Of a stretch of DNA of 64,000 nt, positions 47,457-57,808 are shown piece by piece (the stretch's first letter is position 1; each line of letters starts with the position of its first letter). The position numbers were made by a program, and so were the translations under genes. The stretch spans positions 1,773,206-1,837,205 of the forward strand of contig NZ_CP020867.1 in assembly GCF_002104335.1 (NCBI RefSeq), written 5' to 3'. The notes under the pieces are model-generated. The model was given only the letters and a program-made list of their open reading frames with translations. It did no database searches and was not told the DNA's origin. Origin of the DNA: Campylobacter cuniculorum DSM 23162 = LMG 24588. Lineage in GTDB: Bacteria > Campylobacterota > Campylobacteria > Campylobacterales > Campylobacteraceae.

Positions 47457-48710
47457 TTAAATTTCATGCAGTATTTTAGCTAAATTTTTTGCACTTCCAA
47501 ACTTTAAATACTCTTTTAAAAAATCAAGTTTCATAAAAAAGCCCTTATAATCGTAGTTTAAATAGGCTCTAAACAGATTTTTTGCATTCACTTCTTCTTG
47601 TAAAAATTCAGGATTAAGTGCCTCTTTGTCTGCAAAATCACAAAAAATATTTGCTAAGCCTATGTGTTTGAGTTTGACAAAGAATTTTGCGATGAAAATA
47701 TCAATTTTTTTTGCCTTATAAGCAAGGATAAAAGGAGTGCCAATAAGAGCTGCTTCCAAAGTCGCCGTGCCGCTACAAATGAAAGCAAAATCCGCGTTTT
47801 TAAGCACTTTAGGCGTATCACTTTGAATCACAAAGCCCTCAAGTTCTCCATAAATTTCAAGTTTTTTAAGATTAAAAGGAGGCACACAAAGAATCTTTTG
47901 TCCCTTGAAATTTTGACTTAATTCCCTAAAAACCGGCATTAAACGCGTAATTTCACTCTTTCTGGAGCCGGGCAAAAAGGCGATGGTTTTTTGCTCTTCT
48001 TTTTTTGCAAGGATTGCATTTTGAGTGTTTTTATCTTTAAATTCTTTAATCTCATCTAAAAGCGGATGTCCCACATAAACGCTTTTTGTGAAAAATTTTT
48101 CATCAAAGGGCAAAATAGAAGCAAGAATGTCAAAATGACTCTCAATCACAGGTATGCGTCCCTTTTTCCACGCCCAAACTTGAGGTAAGATATAATAAAT
48201 CCTTGCTACCTTTGAACCCGCTTTTTTCAAAGCCTTTGCCAAAGGGATATTAAAAGCAGGAGAATCAATGCAAAGCACAGCATTTATAGGGGTTTGCAAG
48301 ATTGTGCTTGTTTGTGATTCTTTAGATTTTTGTGATTCTTTGATTTCTTGTGTGGTTTTAGGGCTTTGCGATGTTGCAAATGAATTTGTTAATTTTTGCA
48401 AATTCTTTGCATTGCTTGATTCTTGCTTTTCTTGCACCAAATGCATTTCACTCTTTAAAAGCATTTGTGTTAGCTCTTTAATGGCTCTTTTTGCCTTAAA
48501 AATGAGGGGGATAATCTCTACAAATCCCATAGCAGAAAATTCGTGTGAGCTATAAAGTGGCTTGTTTTTAAGTTTAAATTCCTCGCACAAAGCTTCATCA
48601 AAAATGCCACAAAGCTCAAATTTTCCATATTCTTGTCTGTAAATTTTTAAAATTTCTTTTAAATGCAAATTCGCTGAAGGTTCTAAGGCACAAACAAAAA
48701 AGGTTTTCAT
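47457..48710 (-). CDS. lpxB: Lipid-A-disaccharide synthase with a low-complexity insertion
   Basis: A 417-residue GT19 glycosyltransferase joining lipid X and UDP-diacylglucosamine. Conserved parts: [85 protein letters not shown] and [25 protein letters not shown]. The true start is ATG 48710, four bases after the mod stop. It is roughly 50 residues longer than I recall for C. jejuni LpxB. The extra part lies at about 92-140, a Gln/Ser/Lys/Thr-rich stretch ([19 protein letters not shown]). Active-site motifs are intact, so it is probably functional. Confidence 0.95.
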   Translation of the reverse strand: MKTFFVCALEPSANLHLKEILKIYRQEYGKFELCGIFDEALCEEFKLKNKPLYSSHEFSAMGFVEIIPLIFKAKRAIKELTQMLLKSEMHLVQEKQESSNAKNLQKLTNSFATSQSPKTTQEIKESQKSKESQTSTILQTPINAVLCIDSPAFNIPLAKALKKAGSKVARIYYILPQVWAWKKGRIPVIESHFDILASILPFDEKFFTKSVYVGHPLLDEIKEFKDKNTQNAILAKKEEQKTIAFLPGSRKSEITRLMPVFRELSQNFKGQKILCVPPFNLKKLEIYGELEGFVIQSDTPKVLKNADFAFICSGTATLEAALIGTPFILAYKAKKIDIFIAKFFVKLKHIGLANIFCDFADKEALNPEFLQEEVNAKNLFRAYLNYDYKGFFMKLDFLKEYLKFGSAKNLAKILHEI

Positions 48711-48714
48711 GTTT

Positions 48715-50783
48715 TCAAACCACGCATTGAAGTCTTTCTTTTGCAAAGCTTTGCAGATTAAGCAGGTCTTCTAAGCTTATATCCTCATACATACTAAAAA
48801 AGATGTATGCGTTTGGGGTTTTTCTTAGATGTTCTAGGATTTCTTTTGTGCAGTGAATGAGGTAATAAGAATCCTCGCAGAAATAGAGCTCATTTTCAAA
48901 AACGATTTTTAAATCTTTATCCAAAGTTTTGCCACTTTGTAGGGCTAAATTTCTTGCTTTATCAAGCGGAGTTAGGGTGTTTTGATAGACTAAATTTAAA
49001 CATTCTTGTTCATTAGCAATAAGCTTTGTTTTATCCTCAAGTTTATAGACCTTAAAGCCTAAATCCGCATTTTCATTTACACATTTTTGTGCGATGTTTT
49101 GACTCGCCCTTTTGACACGTTCTATCGTTATATCGCTGATAAAAGGCTCTTTAGAATGAAGCTCATTCTTGCAAAAATCATAAGCACTTTTAGACTTTTT
49201 TGCGTCGATAGGCTCATCAATTTGGACAAGGATAAACTGCCTGTTGCCCCTATCCTCTGCATTAAGCTCCATAACCGCATGGGCACTCGTGCCACTTCCT
49301 GCAAAAAAATCCAAAATAATATCCGGTTGAGATTCTAAGCTATGAGACTGCATAGAATCCCCCCCCCCGCAGAAGTATTGTTGATTGCGTTGTTTGTGGA
49401 GATTTTTAGGAGATCTTGAATTAAAAAAACGGGTTTAGGAAAAGAAAATACATCTTTTTTTAAAATATTATTAAGATCATCTGTTCCATTTGAATATTGC
49501 GGTTTATACATAAAACTTTTTGGAACTCCGCTTGCATAAACCTGTAACATTTCTTGAGCACTAGGTCTCTTTTTTTGCTTAATGGAATTATCCCAAATTA
49601 GCTCTTCTTCTTTAATTAAAAATTCTGCTGTTTTATAAGATGCAGTCCATCTTAGTTTTTCATTATTTGAACTTAATGGTAGTAGAAATTTAAAGCCCAT
49701 TTTTTCATATTTATTTTTCAAATTTTCCACAAAATCATCATCAAACTCTCTATTTACTTTATTAAAAATCTTTTCAAATTCATCTTTTTTTATAAGCTGT
49801 AGCTTATTATCTTTCACCAAAATAGGATAATACATAAAAGGTCTATCCTCTCTATAACGCCCTTGTCCTGTTTTACAAAATGTACTTAAAGTGTAAAAAC
49901 CGAAAGAATCTTCATTTTTAAATTTATCGTCAATTTTCTCACCAAGAATATTTTCAATTTTGTTAAAACCGACTTCACCGAGAATAGTGCGATTTTTAGA
50001 GTAAATTAAAATTGTGTGCCCAACATTAGAAATAAAATTATCATTTGCTTTACCACTTAAATTATCCAAAATAAAAACACTATTAACAAAATTCTCCTCT
50101 CCAAAAATTTCATCACAGAGCAATTTTAAATTCGCTTGTTCATTGTCATCAATGCTGATAAAAATCACGCCATCATCTCTCAATAAATCTCTTGCGAGTT
50201 TCAATCGGGGCAGCATAAAACAAAGCCAAGCACTATGGGTTCTGCTTGCGGTGATATTGCGAAAGTATTGTAATGCTTCACTTTCTTTTTCCTCTCCACT
50301 CTCCTCATCAATTGTAAGATAGCCGAGTTCTTTAAGAATTTGATTGAAATCCTCTCTAAAATTATCCGGATAAATAAAAGTGTCGTTTTTTGTGTTGTAA
50401 GGCGGGTCGATATAAATCATTTTAACTTTTCCGCTATAACTTGCTTTAAGAAGTTTTAAAACATCAAGATTGTCGCCTCTAATGATAGCATTTTTAGAAT
50501 TTTGTGGGTTATGACTTTGTGATTCTTCAAATTTGAGTTCTTTTTGACATGACGTGTTATAAAGAGCGTTTGCTAAGTTTTTGCCTGTGAAAGTGAGTTC
50601 GTATCCTTGCATGTTTGAGGGCTTCGTGCCTAAAAGTTCTTTGAGAACTTCAAAATTCACTGCTCCCTCGCTTATGGTTTGAGGGAAATGCGTTTTTAGC
50701 ATATCAAATAAGGGGTTTTTACTCTCTTGTGTGTCAATGATTTTAATGCCCATTTTTTGGACTTGTTCTTTGTTTATCATCAT
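48715..50783 (-). CDS. mod: Type III DNA methyltransferase Mod, phase-variable (OFF here)
   Basis: N6-adenine methyltransferase of a type III system, broken into two frames by a G10 tract (49359-49368, C on the plus strand). Upstream part (50783 to 49335, 482 residues): [15 protein letters not shown] and catalytic [15 protein letters not shown], then a variable target-recognition region. Downstream part (to 48715): the SAM motif [19 protein letters not shown]. With G8 or G11 the two join cleanly (SAGG[GG][10 protein letters not shown]...), giving about 688 residues. As sequenced the protein stops at 482 residues and lacks the SAM-binding motif, so it should be inactive. It follows res with an ATGA overlap, the reverse of the usual mod-res order. 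Confidence 0.9.
49359..49368 (-). repeat. G10 phase-variation tract in mod
   Basis: Ten C on the plus strand (ten G in the coding strand). G11 or G8 restores the full Mod frame; G10 (seen) ends it 10 codons later. Confidence 0.93.
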
Positions 50784-53695
50784 ATCTCCTCTGGTAAAAT
50801 TTTATTTAAAACATCAATCAATGTTTGTTTGCTAAGCCTTGAGCTATAAACAATTCTAACCTTGTCTTTTAGGTGCTCTTGTAAGGCTTCAAAGAATTTT
50901 TTTGCGTATTGTATTTTAAAAGCCTCTTGCGTTCTCATATCACTTTCTTTTTCGTAGCCTTTGGTCTCGCAAATGAAAAACATCTTTTTTCCTTGTTCGT
51001 TTTCTAATAAATACGCAAAATCTGGCTCATAATTTTTGTAAGGTGTGGGAATGCTTAGCTTTGGTAATTTAGCAAAAACTTTAATGGTTGTGGTGTTGAT
51101 TTTTGACGGGTCTTGAGTGATGACTGCTTTTTCTAATGTGCTGTCATAAACAGCCTTTTCGTAGAGATAATTTTCTAGCACGGACGCTTCTTTGTCTATA
51201 AAATGCCCTAATTTATAAGATTCTATCCATTCTTTTGGCTCTCCTTTTGAATCAAAAAGCAAATCCTCATTGCTTGCTTCTGTTTTAATGAATTGATAAT
51301 TTACAGAGGAAATCATACTTTTATGCAATTCTTCTTGAATGAATTCTTGCAAATGTTTTAGGGCGGATTCTGGATTATTTTTGAAATTTTGTTTGTCGCA
51401 AACATTGTAAATTTTAAGAATAAAATTTAAAGGAAATTTATGCTTATTGGCAAATTCTATGAGATTTGCAGTGATTGTTTTCGTGAAATGTTCGCTAGAA
51501 AAGTCGTATTCTTTTAGTCCTTGTTCTTGGGTTAGGGTGAATTGTGCTGCTTCTGTTTGAGTTTGTGATTGCATAGAGATTTTTGATTTAGGAAGTTCTA
51601 AAGAATCAAAACGTGCTTTAATCGCTTCAATAAGCCCTTGAGTGTCAATGTCTTTATAGGTTAAAAGTGCCTTGTGATTGATATTTTGCCATAATTCTTT
51701 AAATTCTTTTGCTTTGTTGGGGCGAATTTTGATTCTATCCTTTTTAATGTTAGCATTGCTGACTTGCTCGTGTCTGTTTGTCGTCGGGCTAAAAGAGTTT
51801 AAAACTTCGTTGAATTTCTCCTTTAATAAATCCTTAAATTCTTGGTGATTTTTCAAAGCTTCATTAATAGGTGCTATGATTTTATAATTATTATTCTCTT
51901 CATCAAATTCTAAAGCTTTAAAATCCTCTAATAAATTTAACATTTTGCTCACTTGTCTTGCGTTTAATCCTAAAGATTCTAAATTCTCGTGGCTTAAGGT
52001 TTTGCCATTAAAACTAAAGCTTGATTGCAAAATCTCTTTTTGCAAAGCTTCAACAAATCCCGCTTCAGCTCCATTTAAAATCACATCAAGTTTGTTGATT
52101 TGATAAAATTCCTCTTCCTTGTAGCCTAAAAATTTTTGTGTGATTCTTTTACCCTCTTTATTCACACAAAGCCTTAAGCCTCTGCCGATTTGCTGATGTC
52201 TTGAAGTTTCACTGCTAGAACTTGCAAGTTTGGTTAGAGTGAAGATGTTAGGATTATCCCAACCCTCTTGCAAAGCCCACACGCTAAAAATAAAACGCAA
52301 AGGAGTGTCAAATGAGAGAAGTTTTTCTTTCGCTTCTAAAATCAATTTCACTCCTTGTGCCTCTTTTTCGTCATTGCTTCCTTTATCACCACTAAAATAT
52401 CCCTCGCAAACCCTTAGTTGTCTCTCACTATCAAAATCTCTTAAGAGATAATTTCTATAATCTTCATTCAAATTTTCTTTAAGAATTTGCTCACGTTTTT
52501 GCTTATAAAGTCTTTCAAATTCCTTTTTAATCCAAGCTTCTTCACCGCGAAAATCTGATATATTTGGGATAAAATAAAGGCTTAAAGCCTTAATGCCTTG
52601 AGAAAATAAACGCCTTTCTTTTTCAAAATGTAAATCAAGGCTTGTGCTTAAAAGATTAGAAATTTGACTTTGATTTAATGTATAACTTTGCTTGTGAATT
52701 TCTAAAAAACTGCCATTGCTTAAAAATGCTTTTTGTCCTTTAAAATTTAGAATTTCTACACCATTATAAGAAGGATAATTTAAGGCTTGTCCTAAATCCT
52801 CTTTGCAAGATACTTCTTTAATGTATCCGATATTATCTAAATGATAAGAAAATAGGGCTTTTTTGTTTTTGGCTTCTATTTTTATCAATTTTGGTTCAAG
52901 ATTATCCTCAAAAAGTGTATGCACTGATACTTTTTTGACAAGGTATTGATTGAAAGCTTGTATGCTATCAAGACAATACACGAGATTGCTAAGGCTGTGC
53001 GTTTTATCCGGGAAAGTGGCTCCAAAACGAAAATATAAATTTTGAATTTTAGAAAAGTATTGATGAAACGCTTCACCCTTAAGCAAATGCGGTTCATCAA
53101 TAATGCTTATGGGCTTTAAAGCAATGATATTTTCAAAAATGCTTTTAGGTTTAAGTTCGCTTGGTTGATTAAGTTTAAAAAGTCCGCTTGGTTGATGTTC
53201 GCTTGATTGATTAAGAATATTCTTGTCTTTGTCTATGGCACTATTGGTTAAAATCAAGACGCTTAATTCATCGGTGTTTTTTATGTAGTGATTGATGATA
53301 GAAGATTGACTTTTGCTGTCGCTATAAAAATAGCTTTTAAGATGTTTTTTAAATTCATTATAAAAATAATCCTTTGTGAGTTCAATGTTTTGTTTAATGG
53401 ATTCTAAAATGGCTTTTCTTGGGACGAAAATGATAAATTTGTTTTGTTTGTATTTTCTGTGCAACTCAAAAATGAGATTAAGATAGGTAAAGGTCTTTCC
53501 TGTGCCTGTTTCCATAAGAATATCAACATTAAATTTATCACTTAAGGTCTTAATGGGACAAGGATGATTGTTATAAAATTCCATAAAGCATTCTTTTAAG
53601 TTTGAAGTGCTAGGTTCTTTAAAATCAAAATTCTCAAGCAAAGCCATAATATGCTCAATGCATTCTTGCTGATATTCTTGTCTTTCAAAAATCAT
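50780..53695 (-). CDS. res: Type III restriction endonuclease Res
   Basis: A 971-residue helicase-nuclease. Walker A is ILMETGTGKTFTYLNLIF (about residue 60), DExH is SIIDEPHLL, and motif VI is RHQQIGRGLRLCVN. The C-terminal PD-(D/E)xK nuclease reads EPDFAYLLENEQGKKMFFICETKG near residue 905. The frame is intact. It needs Mod for site recognition, so the system is silent while mod is OFF. A locally repetitive stretch (LNQSSEHQPSGLFKLNQPSE) lies at about 160-180. The stop overlaps the mod start. Confidence 0.93.
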   Translation of the reverse strand: MIFERQEYQQECIEHIMALLENFDFKEPSTSNLKECFMEFYNNHPCPIKTLSDKFNVDILMETGTGKTFTYLNLIFELHRKYKQNKFIIFVPRKAILESIKQNIELTKDYFYNEFKKHLKSYFYSDSKSQSSIINHYIKNTDELSVLILTNSAIDKDKNILNQSSEHQPSGLFKLNQPSELKPKSIFENIIALKPISIIDEPHLLKGEAFHQYFSKIQNLYFRFGATFPDKTHSLSNLVYCLDSIQAFNQYLVKKVSVHTLFEDNLEPKLIKIEAKNKKALFSYHLDNIGYIKEVSCKEDLGQALNYPSYNGVEILNFKGQKAFLSNGSFLEIHKQSYTLNQSQISNLLSTSLDLHFEKERRLFSQGIKALSLYFIPNISDFRGEEAWIKKEFERLYKQKREQILKENLNEDYRNYLLRDFDSERQLRVCEGYFSGDKGSNDEKEAQGVKLILEAKEKLLSFDTPLRFIFSVWALQEGWDNPNIFTLTKLASSSSETSRHQQIGRGLRLCVNKEGKRITQKFLGYKEEEFYQINKLDVILNGAEAGFVEALQKEILQSSFSFNGKTLSHENLESLGLNARQVSKMLNLLEDFKALEFDEENNNYKIIAPINEALKNHQEFKDLLKEKFNEVLNSFSPTTNRHEQVSNANIKKDRIKIRPNKAKEFKELWQNINHKALLTYKDIDTQGLIEAIKARFDSLELPKSKISMQSQTQTEAAQFTLTQEQGLKEYDFSSEHFTKTITANLIEFANKHKFPLNFILKIYNVCDKQNFKNNPESALKHLQEFIQEELHKSMISSVNYQFIKTEASNEDLLFDSKGEPKEWIESYKLGHFIDKEASVLENYLYEKAVYDSTLEKAVITQDPSKINTTTIKVFAKLPKLSIPTPYKNYEPDFAYLLENEQGKKMFFICETKGYEKESDMRTQEAFKIQYAKKFFEALQEHLKDKVRIVYSSRLSKQTLIDVLNKILPEEI

Positions 53696-53740
53696 TTTAA
53701 TCCTCTTTAGTATAAATTTCGCTCTCTTTGTAGAAAGTGA

Positions 53741-53769
53741 TTTGATTTAAACATAACGTTTAAATCAAA
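53741..53769. repeat. 11-base inverted repeat upstream of res
   Basis: TTTGATTTAAA (53741-53751) and TTTAAATCAAA (53759-53769) around a 7-base loop CATAACG. It sits 46-74 bases before the res ATG and after the DUF1561 stop. There is no T run on either side, so an operator or weak terminator are both possible. TATACT at 53709-53714 (minus) is a possible res -10, but it would leave almost no leader. Confidence 0.5.
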
Positions 53770-53852
53770 AATTGCTTTTTTATAACCGCTAAAAATCAAT
53801 CCTCATTCTACCATAAATATAAAAATCCTCAAAATTCACTCGGCATAGCTTT

Positions 53853-55841
53853 TTACCACTCACAACGTCCGCTGATGCATTGATTTAAAAGCTCGGGCAA
53901 AGGTATGAGAGCATTTCCTCTTCTATCCTCGCCATCGCCTGTGCAATTGCTTAAAGAAATAAGCTCTTCAAAGGGATTATGATGCACGCTTGAAATTTCA
54001 AACACACGCAAACTTGTAAGTCTTAAATAACTTCCTCCATAACGCGTAATTCGTTCTAATATCCCTGCAGTATTTTGCACAGGAATGAGCCTTGAACGAT
54101 AACTATCTAGGGTTGAAAATCGTGTATTTGTAGGCATAATCACAACCCCTTCATTCAATCTCAAAGCAGGAACAGCATGACCGCTAAGCCTATTATTATG
54201 AGGATTACGAGCCCAAACTGCCATAAAGAAAACACTTCCAACAGGGCGATCTAACATAGCTTGCATAACATCTGTCATATCCCTTACCGTGTATCCATCT
54301 CCTAATATACTCCAATTATATTGTGGTAACATAGAAATACTGCTTGCTATGGCTCTATCTCCCTCACGGCGAAAGGCAGCAAAAATATCGGCAACAGGAA
54401 TTTGTTCATAATAAGTAAAAATATCTGCTAAGGTATCGTGTAATAAACGATTTCTTGCACGAAAGGATTCAAAGGGACTGCGTCCCCTGTATGTATCAAA
54501 AAAATAGCCTCCTTGAGAACGTGGTTGATAGGGATTTTCTAAAAGCTCTGCAATCATTTGATAAGTATGCAACAAACAAATTCCACATATACCACTAGAA
54601 TCTAAGCTTCCATCAGCCGTTGTCCCAATATCATACAACCTTCTCACCCATGCTTCACTTAAGACAAAATCACGAGGCAAAGGAGGATTAAGAGAGCTTT
54701 GATTTTGTTCATTAGTTGGCTCTGCAAAAGAAAGAAGAGCTTTGTTTTGTTGAGTGCTGTATCCTGGAGCAGGACAATTATGAAGGTTCTTGCCTATATT
54801 CGCATAGATGAATCGCATCCATTCTCTCATAGCTGCATCTGTTTCAAAATTTGAAGTCGGGCTGTTTGCTGTGTCTGTTTTGATGTATTCTTTATTTGCA
54901 CTATAAGGCACACCCCAATGAATACCATATCTTGTGACTCTTAATACATTACCATCTTGATCTAAAAAAGCATAATGCTTATCATCTAAAGGCACAGGTT
55001 TAAAAAAGGCTCTGTTGTTTTTTGGTGGTTTTAAATCTGTGCATAAACCCCAAGTAATCCAATCCCATTGTTGCTTTCCTGTATTAGAATACATACAAGA
55101 GAGTGTGCCACTTAAAGAATCATAGGTCGCAATATGTCCGCTTGTTACATTATAATAAAGAGGAGTGGTGTTTTTAAGGGATTGATTGTTTGTAAGAAAA
55201 TATCTCTCTTGTCCATCCTTATGCGTGAGAGTCCAAGAAATCGCAGTAACAAGACTTAAATTACCCGGTGTTGCAATAGTCTTTGCCCATTCTTGCATTG
55301 AAGGATGAAGCTTATGCGTGTAAAGTCCTCCTTCAAGGCGATTGACTGCATACAAAAAACTGCCATCATCTTTAATGCTATAGGATTCATCGGATGAATA
55401 AAACACACCTTCTTTGATTTTCCATTGTTGGCTCTTAAGATTTATCACGCAGGGTGAGAGGTATAAATAATCCTTTCCGCGTCTTTGCACAGCAACAGAA
55501 TCAGGAGCTGTGATACACAACCAAGTGTCATTGATATTATAGGCTAAGCGTCCAAAAACATCATAACGAGCACTGCGGGCATTACTATCAGCACAATTGA
55601 GAATTCCTATATAAGAACCATATGCTGAACCTGCTGAAAAGGTCGGGATATAGCAAAGGGTGTAATTATCTTGTGTGGTGATTTTAATGGGAGTGTCTTT
55701 TGGAGTTTGGGCTAATTTTTGCACTTGAGGAGAAATTTGAGAGGAACTTTGTGCAAAGGCAGTATTTAAAAACAAGGCATAAAAGAGTGAGAGTGTAAAA
55801 AATTGAGCGATGAAATTCCTAAAAAATAAAAAATGATTCAT
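53853..55841 (-). CDS. Secreted DUF1561 protein, homologous to Leptospira virulence-modifying (ricin-lectin-like) proteins
   Basis: A 662-residue exported protein. It has a signal peptide at 1-30 (hydrophobic, ending NTAFA before QSSSQ). Residues about 45-270 hold two lectin-like units with QxW motifs (SQQWKIKEG, KQQWDWITWG) and paired Cys, resembling ricin-B trefoil folds. A linker block is VTRYGIHWGVPYS. The C-terminal part (about 370-662) has GICGICLLHTYQMIAEL, GGYFFDTYRGRSPF, SMLPQYNW and NCTGDGEDRRGN. From memory these match the DUF1561 (PF07598) family of Leptospira and Bartonella, whose Leptospira members are reported secreted cytotoxins. It is a lone gene with its own promoter between two restriction loci, so horizontally acquired is likely. 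Toxicity here is inference. Confidence 0.82.
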   Translation of the reverse strand: MNHFLFFRNFIAQFFTLSLFYALFLNTAFAQSSSQISPQVQKLAQTPKDTPIKITTQDNYTLCYIPTFSAGSAYGSYIGILNCADSNARSARYDVFGRLAYNINDTWLCITAPDSVAVQRRGKDYLYLSPCVINLKSQQWKIKEGVFYSSDESYSIKDDGSFLYAVNRLEGGLYTHKLHPSMQEWAKTIATPGNLSLVTAISWTLTHKDGQERYFLTNNQSLKNTTPLYYNVTSGHIATYDSLSGTLSCMYSNTGKQQWDWITWGLCTDLKPPKNNRAFFKPVPLDDKHYAFLDQDGNVLRVTRYGIHWGVPYSANKEYIKTDTANSPTSNFETDAAMREWMRFIYANIGKNLHNCPAPGYSTQQNKALLSFAEPTNEQNQSSLNPPLPRDFVLSEAWVRRLYDIGTTADGSLDSSGICGICLLHTYQMIAELLENPYQPRSQGGYFFDTYRGRSPFESFRARNRLLHDTLADIFTYYEQIPVADIFAAFRREGDRAIASSISMLPQYNWSILGDGYTVRDMTDVMQAMLDRPVGSVFFMAVWARNPHNNRLSGHAVPALRLNEGVVIMPTNTRFSTLDSYRSRLIPVQNTAGILERITRYGGSYLRLTSLRVFEISSVHHNPFEELISLSNCTGDGEDRRGNALIPLPELLNQCISGRCEW

Positions 55842-55866
55842 AATTTTCCTTTATATTTTAATGTAA

Positions 55867-55882
55867 AATGAACAGATTCATT
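55867..55882. promoter_or_regulatory. Inverted repeat in the leader of the DUF1561 gene
   Basis: AATGAA-CAGA-TTCATT, an exact 6-4-6 palindrome between the predicted -10 (55899-55904) and the ribosome site. It could be a repressor operator or a leader hairpin. Confidence 0.35.
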
Positions 55883-55898
55883 GTCTATTTTAGGAATC

Positions 55899-55904
55899 AT
55901 TATA
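55899..55904 (-). promoter_or_regulatory. -10 box for the DUF1561 gene
   Basis: TATAAT on the minus strand (GCTATAATGATT). It lies 58 bases before the ATG, with AAGGAA as ribosome site just before the start. Confidence 0.55.
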
Positions 55905-56068
55905 GCTTAATAAGTTTGCGAAAGGTTATCATTTTTAAAAAAATTAAATTCTTGTGCTGTTTTTTCTTTTTGAATTTTTATTGAAGTTAAATTTTTATTG
56001 TATTCTTTAAAGATATTTTTTTAAAAAACCTTATGAATTCTGTTTTATTTTTATCAAAGACCAGTGGC

Positions 56069-56293
56069 TTAATTTTCTATCATACATTTAAAAATCTCCT
56101 CCACACTTGTTCTCACATAAGGCTTTAACTCTTTGAAGAGATTTTTTCCGTCTCTATTGTAATAAAACAAACGCACTTTTATCTTGTCTTTTTCAAAATT
56201 TGCACAAGAGGTTTTAAAGACAGATTCAAAGCCCTCTGCTTTATCTCTTGAATTTGATTCATGCTCTAAGCCCTTAGGGTCAAGGGATTTAAA
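56069..56293 (-). pseudogene. C-terminal fossil of a restriction helicase (Res-like)
   Basis: On the minus strand a frame without a start runs from just after a stop at 56294-56296 to TAA 56069-56071. It reads SLDPKGLEHESNSRDKAEGF, then KVRLFYYNRDGKNLFKELKP. DPKG-E-H...K-GF resembles the C-terminal end of type III-like DEAD/DEAH restriction subunits. The rest of the gene is gone. It marks an earlier restriction locus at this spot. Confidence 0.5.
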
Positions 56294-56337
56294 TTATAAA
56301 TTCTATTTTAATCTCTTTATAAAAATATCTCAACGCC

Positions 56338-57807
56338 TTAAAAAGAGATTATTAGTTCTCTATCCTCAATGATGGTTTCAATAGCAGATTCAAGTAATGC
56401 TTTAAGATGTTTTATACTTTTATCAAGTTCATAAATGCCAGCACTTTTACAAAAATCTTCGTCTCTAATTGTAAAATTTGTTAAATCAAGTTTTTCATAT
56501 TCAAGCTTTGCATGAGGATTGTGGTATAAAAAAGCGATTTATTCTTGTAAATTTTTTGGAAAATTTGGAAAAGGTATTCGCAAAAAATGTTCTATTTTTA
56601 ACTCTTTCATTTTAGAGCCAAGCGACAAAAAAGAGCAATATCTACGCATAAAATTTTGCATTAAAAAGCAAAGTATAAAAAGCATCTGTGTTTTTGGATA
56701 TTTAATAATTCTATACATTCCTTGATTATGTTGTCCCATTCTTAAATCTTTAAATGAATAAAAAATACTCTTACCGCAATCCTTGCCTTGTCCGCGATTG
56801 ATAAGCAAAATACAATCTTGTGTTATATTTGGATTTCCGAGAAAATTAATACGCTCTCTTTCTTTAATTGTCCCATAATCACTGCAATGACTAGGTGTAA
56901 TCCATTGATAAGGCAAGAAATATTCTTTACCTATAAATCTTCTTGTAGGGGTGGCTCCGCTTTTTATATTATTTTCATTGATATAAAATATACCTCTATT
57001 ATAATTTTTTATTAAAAAATCAATTTTTTTAAATTCCTCGCAATAAATTCCTGTATCTAATCTCCCTGATTCTTGAAGCTCTGCAAAAGTAGGGTAAGCA
57101 TATTTAAAAACATTTGGCTTTTGATTCTCTAAAAGTTCCGACTCTATAAGTTTTAGAATTTTAGTATGCCGCTCTTTGATAAGTTTTTCTTTATAAATTA
57201 TAGATTTTGCGAGAGTTTCTATAAATTCTATACTCTGCTTGGCATTAAAATTAGGGAAAGGAATTTTACATTCTAAAAAAAGTTGCCTCGCATGGCGGAT
57301 AGTTGCACCCTTTGGCACGATAAAATCCAATTGTTCTCTAAAAATTCTGTGTTTTATCATTGCTAAGATATAATATTTATGATGTGCTAATGGAAGTTTA
57401 TACATAGCCCCTGATAACATTGTATTTGGATAATCTTTTTCTAAAATTATCACTTCGCCTATATTGCTATCTTTTGAGATAATCACATCTCCTTCTTTTA
57501 AATCCATATTCACAAAGCTTTGTGGCAATATGCAAAGTAGGCTTTCATCTGTAATTTCTGGTAAAAAACTATACCTTTGCAATGCCTTTGCACGCATAAA
57601 TTTAAAAGCTGAGTTTGGCACATAAGAGAGTGAGCCTACTTCTATGCCTAAATCGCTTCGCTCTAAATTTCTTATCAATAACTCTCCTAAAGTTTTAAAA
57701 TTTTTATTTTTCATCAATAATTTTTTATAAGCATTGCTTGAAAGATTGCACCCGTTTTCTAAAATTTCTTTAGAACTTATCTCTCTTGGAATATCAACAT
57801 AAGCCAT
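56338..57807 (-). pseudogene. BcgI-type specificity (B/HsdS) subunit, interrupted by an in-frame stop
   Basis: Target-recognition subunit with two TRD halves. The first spans about 1-245, ending in helices AKSIIYKEKLIKERHTKILKL; the second runs from YPTFAELQESGRLDTGIY on. ATG 57807 (MAYVDIPREISSKEI) follows the methylase stop by one base. A TAA at 56539-56541 ends it after NFPKNLQE (422 residues), but the same frame stays open for 66 more codons (IAFLYHNPHAKLEYEKLDL..., then a coiled-coil-like LDKSIKHLKALLESAIETIIED) to TAA 56338. A CAA to TAA change explains it. The missing tail is the helical part that docks on the methylase subunit. Confidence 0.72.
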
Positions 57808-57808
57808 T

